Under the pieces are notes generated by a model, which saw nothing but the letters and a program-made list of their open reading frames with translations, was not told where the DNA came from and made no database searches. The position numbers and the translations under genes were made by a program. Shown here piece after piece: positions 1 through 8,765 of a stretch of DNA of 64,000 bases (positions are counted from its first letter, which is position 1; each line of letters starts with the position of its first letter). Source of the stretch: Rhodoferax sp. OV413 (GTDB lineage Bacteria > Pseudomonadota > Gammaproteobacteria > Burkholderiales > Burkholderiaceae_C); assembly GCA_945861785.1 (NCBI GenBank), contig CAMAWD010000004.1, positions 62,001 to 126,000 on the forward strand. The letters run 5' to 3'.

Positions 1-554
1 TGCTGCGCTCGCGCCATCTGCCAACCCGGGAGTTCGACAGCGCGGTGTCTTTCCATGGGATGTTGCAGGCGGGCTTCGTCCCCGAACAACCCGTGTGTAT
101 GCTGCTGGACGTGCGCATGCCCGGCATGAGCGGGCTGGCCTTGTTCGACAGCCTGACGGAACGCGGCTTGGTGCAGGTGATGCCTGTGATCTTCCTGACC
201 GGCCATGCCGACCTGCCCACCGCCGTGGCCATGGTCAAACGCGGAGCTTTCGACTTTTGCGAGAAGCCGGTCTCGGACAACGCATTGGCGGACCGTGTCG
301 AGCAGGCCATCGCGCAATCGTCACAACAAATCGCGCAGCGCGGCAGACGGGCGGCCGTGGCGCGCCGTCTGGACGAACTCACCGATCGGGAACGTGCGGT
401 CATGCGCCTGGTGGTGGAAGGCCTGCCGAACAAGTTGATTGCCGACCAGCTGGATATCAGCGTGCGCACGGTCGAGGTCCACCGGGCGCGGGTGTTCGAC
501 AAGATGGATGTGAAGTCGGCAGTGGAGCTCTCCAATCTGCTGCAGCAGCGGTGA
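1..554 (+). CDS. FixJ/LuxR-type response regulator, 5' end cut by the window
   Basis: Two-component response regulator: a receiver domain phosphorylated on Asp, joined to a DNA-binding LuxR/FixJ helix-turn-helix. The frame is open from the window edge (codons at positions 3, 6, ...), so the true start lies upstream; the GTG at 45 is internal to the receiver. The likely phospho-acceptor Asp is in the motif LLDVRMPGMSG, followed by the FLTGHAD strand and the conserved Lys in FCEKP. The C-terminal third reads LTDRERAVMRLVVEG then SVRTVEVHRARVFDKM, the classic GerE recognition helix. About 184 residues are visible against roughly 200 for FixJ relatives, so only a short N-terminus is missing. A partner histidine kinase is expected upstream, outside the window. 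The regulated genes cannot be told from this sequence. Confidence 0.9.
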   Translation, partial: LRSRHLPTREFDSAVSFHGMLQAGFVPEQPVCMLLDVRMPGMSGLALFDSLTERGLVQVMPVIFLTGHADLPTAVAMVKRGAFDFCEKPVSDNALADRVEQAIAQSSQQIAQRGRRAAVARRLDELTDRERAVMRLVVEGLPNKLIADQLDISVRTVEVHRARVFDKMDVKSAVELSNLLQQR

Positions 555-555
555 A

Positions 556-741
556 TCAGGGCGGTTTGTCTGTCGATTGTGGTGCGTTGTCCGGGCCCCG
601 CACTGCCGGATCGTCTGGCTTCGGCGAGTTGTCTTGCGGGGTGGGCAACTCTCCGTTTGTGCGACCGGAAAACATCGTCCACCACACTATCAGGAGCAGC
701 AGGGCGAGCGCGCCGAGCGCTTCAAGCAAAATCAGGACCAT
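556..741 (-). CDS. Small single-pass membrane protein (61 aa), function unknown
   Basis: The minus-strand frame starting at ATG 741 encodes 61 residues: an N-terminal hydrophobic helix (residues 2-20, LILLEALGALALLLLIVWW), the polar stretch TMFSGRTNGE, then a Pro/Asp-rich tail. This helix-then-tail layout resembles small Comamonadaceae membrane proteins recalled from memory, not searched. It ends one base past the stop of the response regulator, and its ATG overlaps the mltA ATG on the other strand (the four bases CATG at 739-742), so the two genes would be exactly divergent from one point. No strong ribosome site is visible. It could be a chance ORF opposite the mltA leader, but the clean transmembrane segment argues against that. 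Confidence 0.5.
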   Translation of the reverse strand: MVLILLEALGALALLLLIVWWTMFSGRTNGELPTPQDNSPKPDDPAVRGPDNAPQSTDKPP

Positions 742-1906
742 GAATCGACTCTCTGGGCGTGCCGCCCGTTTCTGGGCCGTGTTGGCCATTGTAGGAACGC
801 TGTGGAACTGCGCTGGCGGCCCCACGCCCGGCGCCGACTCCTCGCCAACCGTGTCGCCGGTCGACCCTGCCGTGGCTGCTTTGCCCGGTGTCGACGACGG
901 GCCGCTTCCGACGCCCATGTTGCAGCCGCGGAGCCGCTGGGTCGCGGCGCGGTGGGCCGAGTTGCCCGGGTTTCCGAACGACGCCTTGAACGAAGCCTGG
1001 AACGCCTGGATCCGATCCTGCGAGCGCCCTGGCGCGGCGTTCGCTGCGCTGTGCCCCGAAATTCGGCTGCTTAGCCTGGCATCGGGCGAGGAGCAACGCC
1101 GATGGATGCTGCAACGGCTGCAGCCATACCGGGTGGAGCCTTTGGGCCTGGCCACCGATGGGCTGCTGACGGGTTATTACGAGCCCACTTTGCAGGCATC
1201 ACGCACCCGGCGTGCAGAGTACCAGGTTCCCCTGTACGGACCGCCGCCGGGGCTGGCCTCGCGCAAGCCCTGGTACACCCGCAAGGAAATGGAAACGCTG
1301 CCCGAGGTGGTTTCACTTCTGAGCGGCCAGGAGATTGCCTGGCTCGCCGACCCGATCGATGCCCTTGTGCTGCAGATCCAGGGTTCTGGACGCTTGCGCT
1401 TCGTTGATGCCGCAGGTGGCGCCCAGATGGTGCGGCTGGCTTATTCCGCGACCAATGAGCAGCCTTACGGCAGCGTCGGTCGCTGGCTGCTGGACCAGGG
1501 TCAATTGCGTGAAGCCTCCTGGCCCTCGATCAAGGCCTGGATCGCCAAGAACCCACAGCGCATCCGCGAACTGCTATGGAGCAATCCGCGCATGGTCTTC
1601 TTTCGCGAGGAGCCGCTGTCCGACATGGACGCCGCATTTGGTCCCAAAGGCGCGCAGGGCGTGGCACTGACGCCAGGCCGTTCGATCGCAGTCGACCGCG
1701 ACAGCATCCCCTATGGCACGCCGGTGTGGCTGGTCTCTGGCGGGCCGGTCCTCAACCTGCAACGACTGGTGCTCGCCCAGGACACCGGCAGTGCGATCAC
1801 CGGCGCGGTGCGGGCCGACTACTTTGCGGGCTGGGGTCCGCAGGCAGCCGATCTTGCGGGGCGGCTCAAGCAGCCACTGCAGTTGTGGGTGTTGTGGCCC
1901 AAATGA
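740..1906 (+). CDS. mltA: Membrane-bound lytic murein transglycosylase A
   Basis: Outer-membrane lipoprotein enzyme that cleaves the MurNAc-GlcNAc bond of peptidoglycan with formation of 1,6-anhydroMurNAc. The 388-residue product has a hydrophobic signal (residues 10-22) with a Cys in LWNCAGG, a poor lipobox, then the MltA barrel domain (GLLTGYYEPTLQ, LQIQGSGRLRF, LAYSATNEQPYGSVGRWL) and a C-terminal 3D domain (IAVDRDSIPYGTPVWLV, LAQDTGSAITGAVRADYFAG), whose Asp residues include the expected catalytic acid. The start at 740 was chosen because it gives the signal peptide; the frame is open further upstream. An AGGA at 734-737 may act as a weak ribosome site, with short spacing. Confidence 0.9.
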   Translation: MNRLSGRAARFWAVLAIVGTLWNCAGGPTPGADSSPTVSPVDPAVAALPGVDDGPLPTPMLQPRSRWVAARWAELPGFPNDALNEAWNAWIRSCERPGAAFAALCPEIRLLSLASGEEQRRWMLQRLQPYRVEPLGLATDGLLTGYYEPTLQASRTRRAEYQVPLYGPPPGLASRKPWYTRKEMETLPEVVSLLSGQEIAWLADPIDALVLQIQGSGRLRFVDAAGGAQMVRLAYSATNEQPYGSVGRWLLDQGQLREASWPSIKAWIAKNPQRIRELLWSNPRMVFFREEPLSDMDAAFGPKGAQGVALTPGRSIAVDRDSIPYGTPVWLVSGGPVLNLQRLVLAQDTGSAITGAVRADYFAGWGPQAADLAGRLKQPLQLWVLWPK

Positions 1907-1965
1907 CTGGCTTCTAGTCGCCGCCTCGGGGGGCAGCGCAGTACACGAAGTGACAAGCGTGGGGG

Positions 1966-2466
1966 TCACGAACCGGCACGTGGCCCCAGATGGCCCAGCG
2001 GCAGAGACGTGCTGGCCTTGACCTCGCCCAGCGAAAAGCTGGTGTGCAGGTCTTTCACGTTGGGGAGATTCATCAGGCTGCCGAGCGCAAAGCGGGAAAA
2101 GCTGTCCAGGTCCTGTGCCACCACCTGCAGCGCGAACGTGCCGGTGCCGCTGATGCAGTGGCAGGAGATGACCTCCGGCAGTTTGCGGATTGCCTCTTCC
2201 AGGGCGCGTGTGCCGTCGCCGGTATTGCGCTCCGCGTCCAGGCGCACAAACGCCAGCACCCCGAGGCCGATCTTGCGCCGGTTGATCTCGGCCCGGTAGC
2301 CGGTGATGCAACCGCCCTCTTCAAGTGCCCGGACCCGGCGCCAGCAAGGTGCGGCGCTCAAACCGACACGCTGCGCAAGCTCTGCGTTGGTCAGGCGGCC
2401 GTCGCTCTGCAAATGATTCAGGATTGCGATGTCAAACCTGTCGAGTGTTTCCATTTGAAAAGACAT
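1966..2466 (-). CDS. Lrp/AsnC family transcriptional regulator
   Basis: Feast/famine regulator of 166 residues. The N-terminal winged helix-turn-helix is clear (LDRFDIAILNHLQSDGR, NAELAQRVGLSAAPCWRRV), followed by the RAM ligand-binding domain (VLAFVRLDAE, PEVISCHCISGTGTFALQVV). The start ATG at 2466 gives MSFQMETLDRFD; a second ATG at 2454 would shorten it by four residues and cannot be excluded, as neither has a good ribosome site. It is divergent from the oxidoreductase gene at 2581, with 114 bp between the starts. That arrangement suggests it controls the oxidoreductase in response to an amino acid or its 2-oxo acid, an inference from context. Confidence 0.88.
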   Translation of the reverse strand: MSFQMETLDRFDIAILNHLQSDGRLTNAELAQRVGLSAAPCWRRVRALEEGGCITGYRAEINRRKIGLGVLAFVRLDAERNTGDGTRALEEAIRKLPEVISCHCISGTGTFALQVVAQDLDSFSRFALGSLMNLPNVKDLHTSFSLGEVKASTSLPLGHLGPRAGS

Positions 2467-2580
2467 ATCTTGCCAAGCGGCATACACTTTGCGTTGCCAT
2501 TTTTCGCCACCGACGCGGTGTCTGCGTCTGCCAACCATGCCGCCCAGGCGGACAAGATCCTTTATGGAGAACCGCACGAT

Positions 2581-5500
2581 ATGAACGCTCCGCTCCCCGA
2601 ACACATCCGCAAGGCCCTGGAAACCGTTTCGCTGGACGACAAATACGCGCTTGACCACGGCCGTGCTTTCATGAGCGGCGTGCAGGCACTTGTGAAGCTG
2701 CCCATGTTGCAACGCGCACGTGATGCGCTGGCAGGCAAGAACACGGCCGGATTCATCAGCGGTTACCGAGGGTCTCCGCTGGGCGGATACGACCAGGCGC
2801 TCGTGAAGGCGGCGCCCTACCTCAAGGCGCAGAACATCGTATTCCAGCCTGGCGTGAACGAGGAGTTGGCTGCCACCGCCTTGTGGGGTACGCAGCAACT
2901 GGGTTTTGCACCGCCGGGCACGAACCGTTTTGACGGCGTTTTTGGCATCTGGTATGGCAAGGGGCCAGGTGTGGACCGCTGCTCCGACGTGTTCAAGCAC
3001 GCCAACATGGCGGGCACCACGCCCTGGGGTGGGGTGATCGCTGTGGCCGGCGATGACCATATTGCCAAGAGTTCCACATCGGCGCACCAGAGCGACCATA
3101 TCTTCAAGGCCTGCGGCCTGCCGGTGTTTTTTCCGGCCAATGTGCAGGAAATCCTGGACCTGGGGGTCCATGCATTCGCGATGAGCCGCTTCTCGGGTGT
3201 TTGGGCCGGCATGAAGACCGTCCAGGAGATCGTCGAGTCGAGCGCGACGGCGGCGGTCGATCCCCATCGTGTGCAGATCCGTATCCCGACCGACTTCCCC
3301 TTGCCGCCCGAAGGCGTCCATATCCGCTGGCCTGACCACGCCCTGGACCAGGAGGCGCGCCTGTTCGACTTCAAATGGTACGCCGCGCTGGCCTATATCC
3401 GCGCGAACCGGTTGAACTACAACGCCATCGAAGGCCCGAACGACCGGTTTGGCCTGATTGCCAGTGGCAAGGCCTATAACGACACCCGCCAGGCGCTGAT
3501 CGATCTGGGGCTGGACGACGCCACTTGCCGCCAGATCGGTATTCGCCTGCACAAGGTCGGCGTGGTGTGGCCGCTCGAGGCGCAGCTCACACGCGAGTTC
3601 GCCACTGGCCTTCAGGAAATTCTGGTGGTGGAAGAGAAACGCCAGGTCATCGAATACCAGCTCAAGGAGGAGCTCTACAACTGGCGCGCCGATGTGCGTC
3701 CCAACATCTACGGCAAGTTCAATGAAGTCGAGGGTGATTTCTCCGGTGGCGAGTGGTCAATACCCAACCCCGCAGCCAACACCTTGTTGCGCGCCAATGC
3801 CGACCTGTCGCCGGCAATCATCGCCCGTGCCATTGCGCAACGCGTCAAGCGGCTGGGGGTGGGTGGCGACATGCTGGCACGGATCGACGCGCAACTGGCC
3901 ATTCTGGAGGCCAAGGAGCGCGCGATGCAGGTCCTGGAGCTCGGCGCCGCCAAAGGAGCCGACCGGGCGCCATGGTTTTGTTCCGGCTGCCCGCACAACA
4001 CGAGCACCAAGGTGCCCGAGGGTTCACGCGCCATGGCCGGTATCGGTTGCCACTTCATGGCGATCTGGATGGACCGCAGCACGGTTGGCTTCACCCAGAT
4101 GGGCGGCGAGGGAGTGCCATGGGTCGGCCAGCAACCGTTTTCGACCGACCAGCACATGTTCGCCAACCTGGGGGATGGCACCTATTTCCACAGTGGCCTG
4201 CTGGCGGTCCGTCAGAGCATTGCAGCTGGCGTCAACATCACCTACAAGATCCTGTACAACGACGCGGTTGCCATGACCGGCGGGCAGCAGGTCGGTGAGC
4301 GCCCCGAGGGGCATTCGGTGGCCCAGATCGCGCAGTCGATGCGCGGCGAGGGCGCGGTGCGCATCGTGGTCGTCACCGACGAGCCGGACAAGTACACCGG
4401 CGTGCGCCTTGTCGAGGGCGTGGCGGTGCACCACCGCGACGAACTCGACGCGGTTCAGCGCCAGTTTCGCGAGATCAAGGGCACCACGGTCATCATCTAT
4501 GACCAGACCTGCGCCACCGAAAAGCGGCGCCGCCGCAAACGCGGCAGCCTGGTCGACCCCGCCAAACGCGTGGTCATCAACGAACTGGTCTGCGAAGGCT
4601 GCGGCGATTGCAGCGTGCAGTCCAATTGCCTGAGCGTGGAGCCGCTGGAGACCGGGTTCGGCCGCAAGCGCCAGATCAACCAGTCAACCTGCAACAAGGA
4701 CATGTCGTGCCTGAAAGGGTTCTGCCCCAGCTTTGTCACCGTGGAAGGTGGCCAACTGCGCAAGAAGACACGCGACAAGGTGCCGTCACCATTCGAGCTC
4801 GGCCCGCTGCCTGAGCCGGAGCCAGCCAGTCTCGACACCCAACCGGGGCGGGTCTGGGGTGTGGTGGTTGCCGGTGTCGGCGGCACCGGTGTGATCACGA
4901 TCGGGCAGTTGCTGGGCATGGCTGCCCACATCGAGGGCAAGGGCATCGTGACCCAGGATGCGGGGGGCCTTGCGCAAAAGGGCGGCGCCACTTGGAGCCA
5001 TGTACTGATAGCCAGTGCGCAGGGCGATATCCGGACCACGCGTGTGGGCATGGCTGCGGCCGACCTGATCATCGGCTGCGATCCGATCGTCACGGCCAGC
5101 AAGGAGACGATGGCGCGCATGCGCGAAGGGCGCACACACGTCGCGCTCAACTCCAACAGCACACCGACGGCCGCATTCGTAAAAAACGCCAACTGGCAGA
5201 ACCCGGCCGAGGCCTGCGCTGCGGCCATCACCACTGCCGTTGGAAGTGCCGGTGTGGCAGCTTTCAACGCTGACGCGGCGTCCACCAAGCTGATGGGCGA
5301 CAGCATCTACACCAACCCGATGATGCTCGGGTTTGCATGGCAAAAGGGCTGGATCCCACTGGGGCGGGATTCCCTGGTGAGGGCAATGGAACTCAACGCA
5401 GTGGCCGTCGACAATAACAAGGCAGCGTTCGAGTGGGGGCGGCGCGCCGCGCACGACTGGCCTGCCGTCGAGAAGTTGCTGGCGCCGGCCCAGGTGCTGC

Positions 5501-6189
5501 AGTTCGTGAAGCGGGAGTCGCTGGACGACCTGGTCAAACGCCGCATCGAGTTCCTTACCCTTTATCAGAACGCCGCATATGCGCAGCGCTACAAGGCGTT
5601 TGTGGACAAGGTTCGCGCGCGTGAATCGGCGCTGGGCAAGACGCTGCTGGCGGAGTCGGTGGCGCGTTACCTGTTCAAGCTCATGGCCTACAAAGACGAG
5701 TACGAGGTGGCGCGTCTGCACACCGACAGCAGCTTCCTGAAGCGCGTGAACGACATGTTCGAGGGCGATTTCAAGCTGAATTACCATCTCGCCCCACCCC
5801 TGCTTGCCAAGCGCAACGCAAAGGGCGAGTTGCAGAAGCAGAAGTTCGGGCCCGGCGTGTTGACCGCGATGCGTGTGCTCGCCCGTCTCAAGGGTCTGCG
5901 CGGCACGGCTTGGGACCCGTTTGGCCGGACCGACGAACGCCGCGAAGAGCGCGCCCTGGTCGTCGACTACATGGCCAGCGTTGACGAGGTGCTGAAGACG
6001 CTGGACGCAGCCAACCTGGAGGCCGCAGTCGAGGTGGCGCGACTTCCGGAACTGATCCGTGGATATGGCCATGTGAAGGCCCGCAATCTGTCTGCCGTCC
6101 GCGTGCAGTGGCAAGCCTGCATGGACCGTTGGCGTGCACCGGCGGCCCAGCCGTCGGACTCACAGATGGTCGGTGTCGCCCGGGGATAA
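2581..6189 (+). CDS. Indolepyruvate ferredoxin oxidoreductase, fused alpha-beta-gamma form
   Basis: Thiamine-diphosphate enzyme that oxidatively decarboxylates aryl or branched 2-oxo acids to acyl-CoA, reducing ferredoxin. At 1202 residues it is the large single-chain form usual in Proteobacteria. In order: an N-terminal pyruvate-oxidoreductase-type domain (ISGYRGSPLGGYDQAL, AGDDHIAKSSTSAHQSDH), a TPP-binding part (WFCSGCPHNTST near 467, NLGDGTYFHSG near 530, ILYNDAVAMTGGQ), an Fe-S segment with CEGCGDCSVQSNC near 671 and more Cys in STCNKDMSCLKGFC, and a C-terminal gamma domain (VAGVGGTGVITIGQLLG near 762, DAGGLAQKGGATWSHV). The ATG at 2581 follows GGAGA at 2566-2570. The substrate could be phenylpyruvate or indolepyruvate; the sequence does not decide. 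Confidence 0.92.
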   Translation: MNAPLPEHIRKALETVSLDDKYALDHGRAFMSGVQALVKLPMLQRARDALAGKNTAGFISGYRGSPLGGYDQALVKAAPYLKAQNIVFQPGVNEELAATALWGTQQLGFAPPGTNRFDGVFGIWYGKGPGVDRCSDVFKHANMAGTTPWGGVIAVAGDDHIAKSSTSAHQSDHIFKACGLPVFFPANVQEILDLGVHAFAMSRFSGVWAGMKTVQEIVESSATAAVDPHRVQIRIPTDFPLPPEGVHIRWPDHALDQEARLFDFKWYAALAYIRANRLNYNAIEGPNDRFGLIASGKAYNDTRQALIDLGLDDATCRQIGIRLHKVGVVWPLEAQLTREFATGLQEILVVEEKRQVIEYQLKEELYNWRADVRPNIYGKFNEVEGDFSGGEWSIPNPAANTLLRANADLSPAIIARAIAQRVKRLGVGGDMLARIDAQLAILEAKERAMQVLELGAAKGADRAPWFCSGCPHNTSTKVPEGSRAMAGIGCHFMAIWMDRSTVGFTQMGGEGVPWVGQQPFSTDQHMFANLGDGTYFHSGLLAVRQSIAAGVNITYKILYNDAVAMTGGQQVGERPEGHSVAQIAQSMRGEGAVRIVVVTDEPDKYTGVRLVEGVAVHHRDELDAVQRQFREIKGTTVIIYDQTCATEKRRRRKRGSLVDPAKRVVINELVCEGCGDCSVQSNCLSVEPLETGFGRKRQINQSTCNKDMSCLKGFCPSFVTVEGGQLRKKTRDKVPSPFELGPLPEPEPASLDTQPGRVWGVVVAGVGGTGVITIGQLLGMAAHIEGKGIVTQDAGGLAQKGGATWSHVLIASAQGDIRTTRVGMAAADLIIGCDPIVTASKETMARMREGRTHVALNSNSTPTAAFVKNANWQNPAEACAAAITTAVGSAGVAAFNADAASTKLMGDSIYTNPMMLGFAWQKGWIPLGRDSLVRAMELNAVAVDNNKAAFEWGRRAAHDWPAVEKLLAPAQVLQFVKRESLDDLVKRRIEFLTLYQNAAYAQRYKAFVDKVRARESALGKTLLAESVARYLFKLMAYKDEYEVARLHTDSSFLKRVNDMFEGDFKLNYHLAPPLLAKRNAKGELQKQKFGPGVLTAMRVLARLKGLRGTAWDPFGRTDERREERALVVDYMASVDEVLKTLDAANLEAAVEVARLPELIRGYGHVKARNLSAVRVQWQACMDRWRAPAAQPSDSQMVGVARG

Positions 6190-6273
6190 AGCGATTCGCG
6201 CGCTGCGCGGCTGAGGCCGATGTTCCACTGCCCGGCGGCAGGCCCAGGATGGGACAGGGGCAACCGCTGCACA

Positions 6274-6300
6274 AGGTGCACACCACCATGTTGTGCACCT
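6274..6300. repeat. Perfect 9-bp inverted repeat upstream of yajC
   Basis: AGGTGCACA at 6274-6282 and its exact complement TGTGCACCT at 6292-6300 flank a 9-nt spacer. It lies 85 bp after the oxidoreductase stop and about 175 bp before yajC. No T run follows, so it is a poor intrinsic terminator. The 18-bp centre-to-centre spacing would suit a dimeric DNA-binding protein, but no regulator is implied by name. Confidence 0.4.
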
Positions 6301-6473
6301 GTGGCGTGTTTTGGCCGCAATCGCCGCCGTGGTGTTGTTTCGAGGTGGTTTACCGAGACAAGCCTTACGGACCTGTTGGTCGCAACAGCGCCGCATACAA
6401 TCCAAGGTTAGCTGCCAGACGGTGAAAACCTGTCGCGCGCGGATCCTTTTAACTGTTTGTCGTGGAGTTGTCT

Positions 6474-6803
6474 GTGTTCATTTCTTCCGCTTTTGCCCAA
6501 ACCGCCCCTGCCGCTACCGGTGGCGACATGCAGTCATCACTGATGAGCATGTTGCCGCTGGTGCTCATGTTCGTGGTGCTTTATTTTGTCATGATTCGCC
6601 CCCAGATGAAGAAGCAAAAGGAGCATCGCACCATGATCGACGCATTGGCCAAGGGCGATGAGATCGTCACCGCCGGCGGCCTGCTTGGCAAGGTCGCCAA
6701 GATGGGCGACAGCCATCTGGGCCTCGAAATCGCCAATGGCGTGGAGGTGCAGATCCAGCGCAGCGCGGTGGTCCAGGTCCTTCCCAAAGGCAGCATCAAG
6801 TAG
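6474..6803 (+). CDS. yajC: Preprotein translocase accessory subunit YajC
   Basis: Small inner-membrane protein that associates with SecDF and the SecYEG channel. The 109-residue product has an Ala-rich N-terminus (FISSAFAQTAPAATGG), one transmembrane helix (MLPLVLMFVVLYFVMI) and the cytoplasmic YajC signature (RPQMKKQKEHRTMIDAL, GDEIVTAGGLLGKV). The GTG at 6474 is preferred over the GTG at 6462 because GGAG at 6464-6467 sits six bases before it and the resulting N-terminus matches the family. It heads the yajC-secD-secF operon, with secD starting 30 bp after its stop. Confidence 0.95.
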   Translation: MFISSAFAQTAPAATGGDMQSSLMSMLPLVLMFVVLYFVMIRPQMKKQKEHRTMIDALAKGDEIVTAGGLLGKVAKMGDSHLGLEIANGVEVQIQRSAVVQVLPKGSIK

Positions 6804-6833
6804 CCGGCGCCAGGGCTTCCAGGAAATCCCATC

Positions 6834-8744
6834 ATGAACCGTTACCCGGTCTGGAAATACGCGATCCTCCTGGTCGCCGTGCTGGTAGGCATCTTTTATA
6901 CCCTGCCCAATTTCTTCGGTGAGTCGCCGGCGGTGCAGGTGTCGTCCGCAAAGGCCACCGTCAAGGTGGACTCGGCCACCCAGGGCCGGGTCCTGGAGGC
7001 GCTCAAGGCCGCCGGTATCCAGGCCGATGCGATCACCTTCGAAGGCACGTCCATCAAGGCGCGTTTTGACAACACCGAAACCCAGCTCAAGGCCAAGGAC
7101 GCGATCCAGAAGGCATTGATCCCTGACCCGTCCGACCCGCCCTACATCGTCGCCCTGAACCTGCTCTCGCGGTCCCCGAAATGGTTGTCTTCGCTGGGCG
7201 CGGCGCCGATGTACCTGGGCCTGGACTTGCGTGGCGGCGTGCATTTCATGCTGCAGGTGGACATGCAGGCGGCTCTGACCAAGAAGGCCGAGTCACTGTC
7301 TGGCGACTTGCGTACGGTGCTGCGCGAGAAGAACATCCGCCATGGCGGCATCAGCCGCGCGGGCCAGACCATCGAAATCCGCTTTCGCGACGCCCAGGCA
7401 CTGGAGGCGGCCACACGCATCCTGGCCGACCAGTTTGCGGAGTTGCAGGTGGTGTCTGTCCCTGACGGCGCCGACACCAAACTTGCCGCCAGCATCAAGC
7501 CGCCAGCAGCACGCACGATCCAGGAGCAGGCGCTCAAGCAGAACATGGTGACGCTGCACAACCGGATCAACGAACTCGGCGTGGCGGAGCCGGTTATCCA
7601 GCAGCAGGGCCTGGACCGCATCGTGGTGCAGTTGCCCGGTGTTCAGGATACAGCCAAGGCCAAGGACATCCTGGGCCGCACAGCCACCCTGGAGGTTCGG
7701 CTGGTCGACGAGAGCGCGGAGGCACGTGCCGCCGAATCCGGGAGTGGCCCGGTTCCATTTGGCTCTGAGCGTTATCTGGAGCGCAACAGCCAGCCCGTCA
7801 TTGTCAAGAAGCAGGTCATCCTGACCGGTGAAAATCTGACCGACGCCCAGCCCGGTTTCGACACCCAGACGCAGGAGGCCGCCGTGCACCTGTCGCTTGA
7901 TGCCAAGGGCTCGCGCATCTTCCGTGATGTGACGCGCGAGAACATCGGCAAACGCATGGCCATCCTGTTGTTCGAAAAAGGCAAGGGGGAGGTCGTGACG
8001 GCGCCGGTGATACGCAGTGAGATCGGCGGTGGGCGGGTTCAGATATCCGGCCGCATGACCACCGTGGAGGCGAACGACACCGCCTTGTTATTGCGTGCCG
8101 GCTCGCTGGCGGCCCCGATGGAAATCATCGAAGAGCGGACGATCGGGCCCAGCCTCGGAGCCGAGAACATCGCCAAGGGCTTCAACAGCGTCACTTGGGG
8201 TTTTCTGGTGATTGTCGCCTTCATGTGCGTGTATTACGCCATGTTCGGCGTCTTCTCCAGCCTTGCGCTGGGGGTGAACCTGCTGCTGCTGGTCGCCGTC
8301 TTGTCCATGCTGCAGGCCACACTGACCCTGCCAGGAATGGCCGCCATGGCACTTGCGCTGGGCATGGCGATCGATTCGAACGTGCTGATCAACGAGCGGG
8401 TGCGTGAAGAACTCCGCAACGGTGCTTCGGCCCAGGCGGCGATCAATGCCGGGTATGACCGGGCTTGGGGCACTATCCTCGACTCCAACGTCACGACCCT
8501 GATTGCCGGTCTGGCTCTGCTGGTATTCGGTTCTGGCCCGGTGCGCGGTTTTGCCGTGGTGCACTGCATCGGAATCCTGACCAGCATGTTTTCCGCGGTG
8601 TTCTTCTCCCGCGGCCTGGTGAATTTCTGGTACGGCCGGGTCAAGAAACTCAAGACAGTGTCGATCGGAACCGTTTGGCGCCCCGATGGTGGCACGCCGG
8701 TGGCCAACGACGCAGAAGGTAAAATAGCCATGGAATTGTTCTAG
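6834..8744 (+). CDS. secD: Protein translocase subunit SecD
   Basis: RND-fold membrane component that uses the proton gradient to pull secreted proteins out of the Sec channel. The 636-residue product has TM1 at residues 8-25, a long periplasmic region with the SecD motif LGLDLRGGVHFMLQVD near 125, a P1 head domain (VHLSLDAKGSRIFRDVT), and five C-terminal membrane helices (GFNSVTWGFLVIVAFMCVYY to GPVRGFAVVHCIGILTSMF). An AGGA ribosome site precedes ATG 6834. The C-terminus is odd: the frame runs straight into what looks like the secF start (ATG GAA TTG TTC) and ends at TAG 8742-8744, so SecD carries the tail IAMELF. Confidence 0.94.
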   Translation: MNRYPVWKYAILLVAVLVGIFYTLPNFFGESPAVQVSSAKATVKVDSATQGRVLEALKAAGIQADAITFEGTSIKARFDNTETQLKAKDAIQKALIPDPSDPPYIVALNLLSRSPKWLSSLGAAPMYLGLDLRGGVHFMLQVDMQAALTKKAESLSGDLRTVLREKNIRHGGISRAGQTIEIRFRDAQALEAATRILADQFAELQVVSVPDGADTKLAASIKPPAARTIQEQALKQNMVTLHNRINELGVAEPVIQQQGLDRIVVQLPGVQDTAKAKDILGRTATLEVRLVDESAEARAAESGSGPVPFGSERYLERNSQPVIVKKQVILTGENLTDAQPGFDTQTQEAAVHLSLDAKGSRIFRDVTRENIGKRMAILLFEKGKGEVVTAPVIRSEIGGGRVQISGRMTTVEANDTALLLRAGSLAAPMEIIEERTIGPSLGAENIAKGFNSVTWGFLVIVAFMCVYYAMFGVFSSLALGVNLLLLVAVLSMLQATLTLPGMAAMALALGMAIDSNVLINERVREELRNGASAQAAINAGYDRAWGTILDSNVTTLIAGLALLVFGSGPVRGFAVVHCIGILTSMFSAVFFSRGLVNFWYGRVKKLKTVSIGTVWRPDGGTPVANDAEGKIAMELF

Positions 8745-8765
8745 ATTCGCCGTGACATCCCGTTC

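Noticed and set aside
1990..2580. 5' extension of the oxidoreductase reading frame
   Set aside because: The extension overlaps the divergent Lrp gene; ATG 2581 has a ribosome site and gives the family N-terminus.
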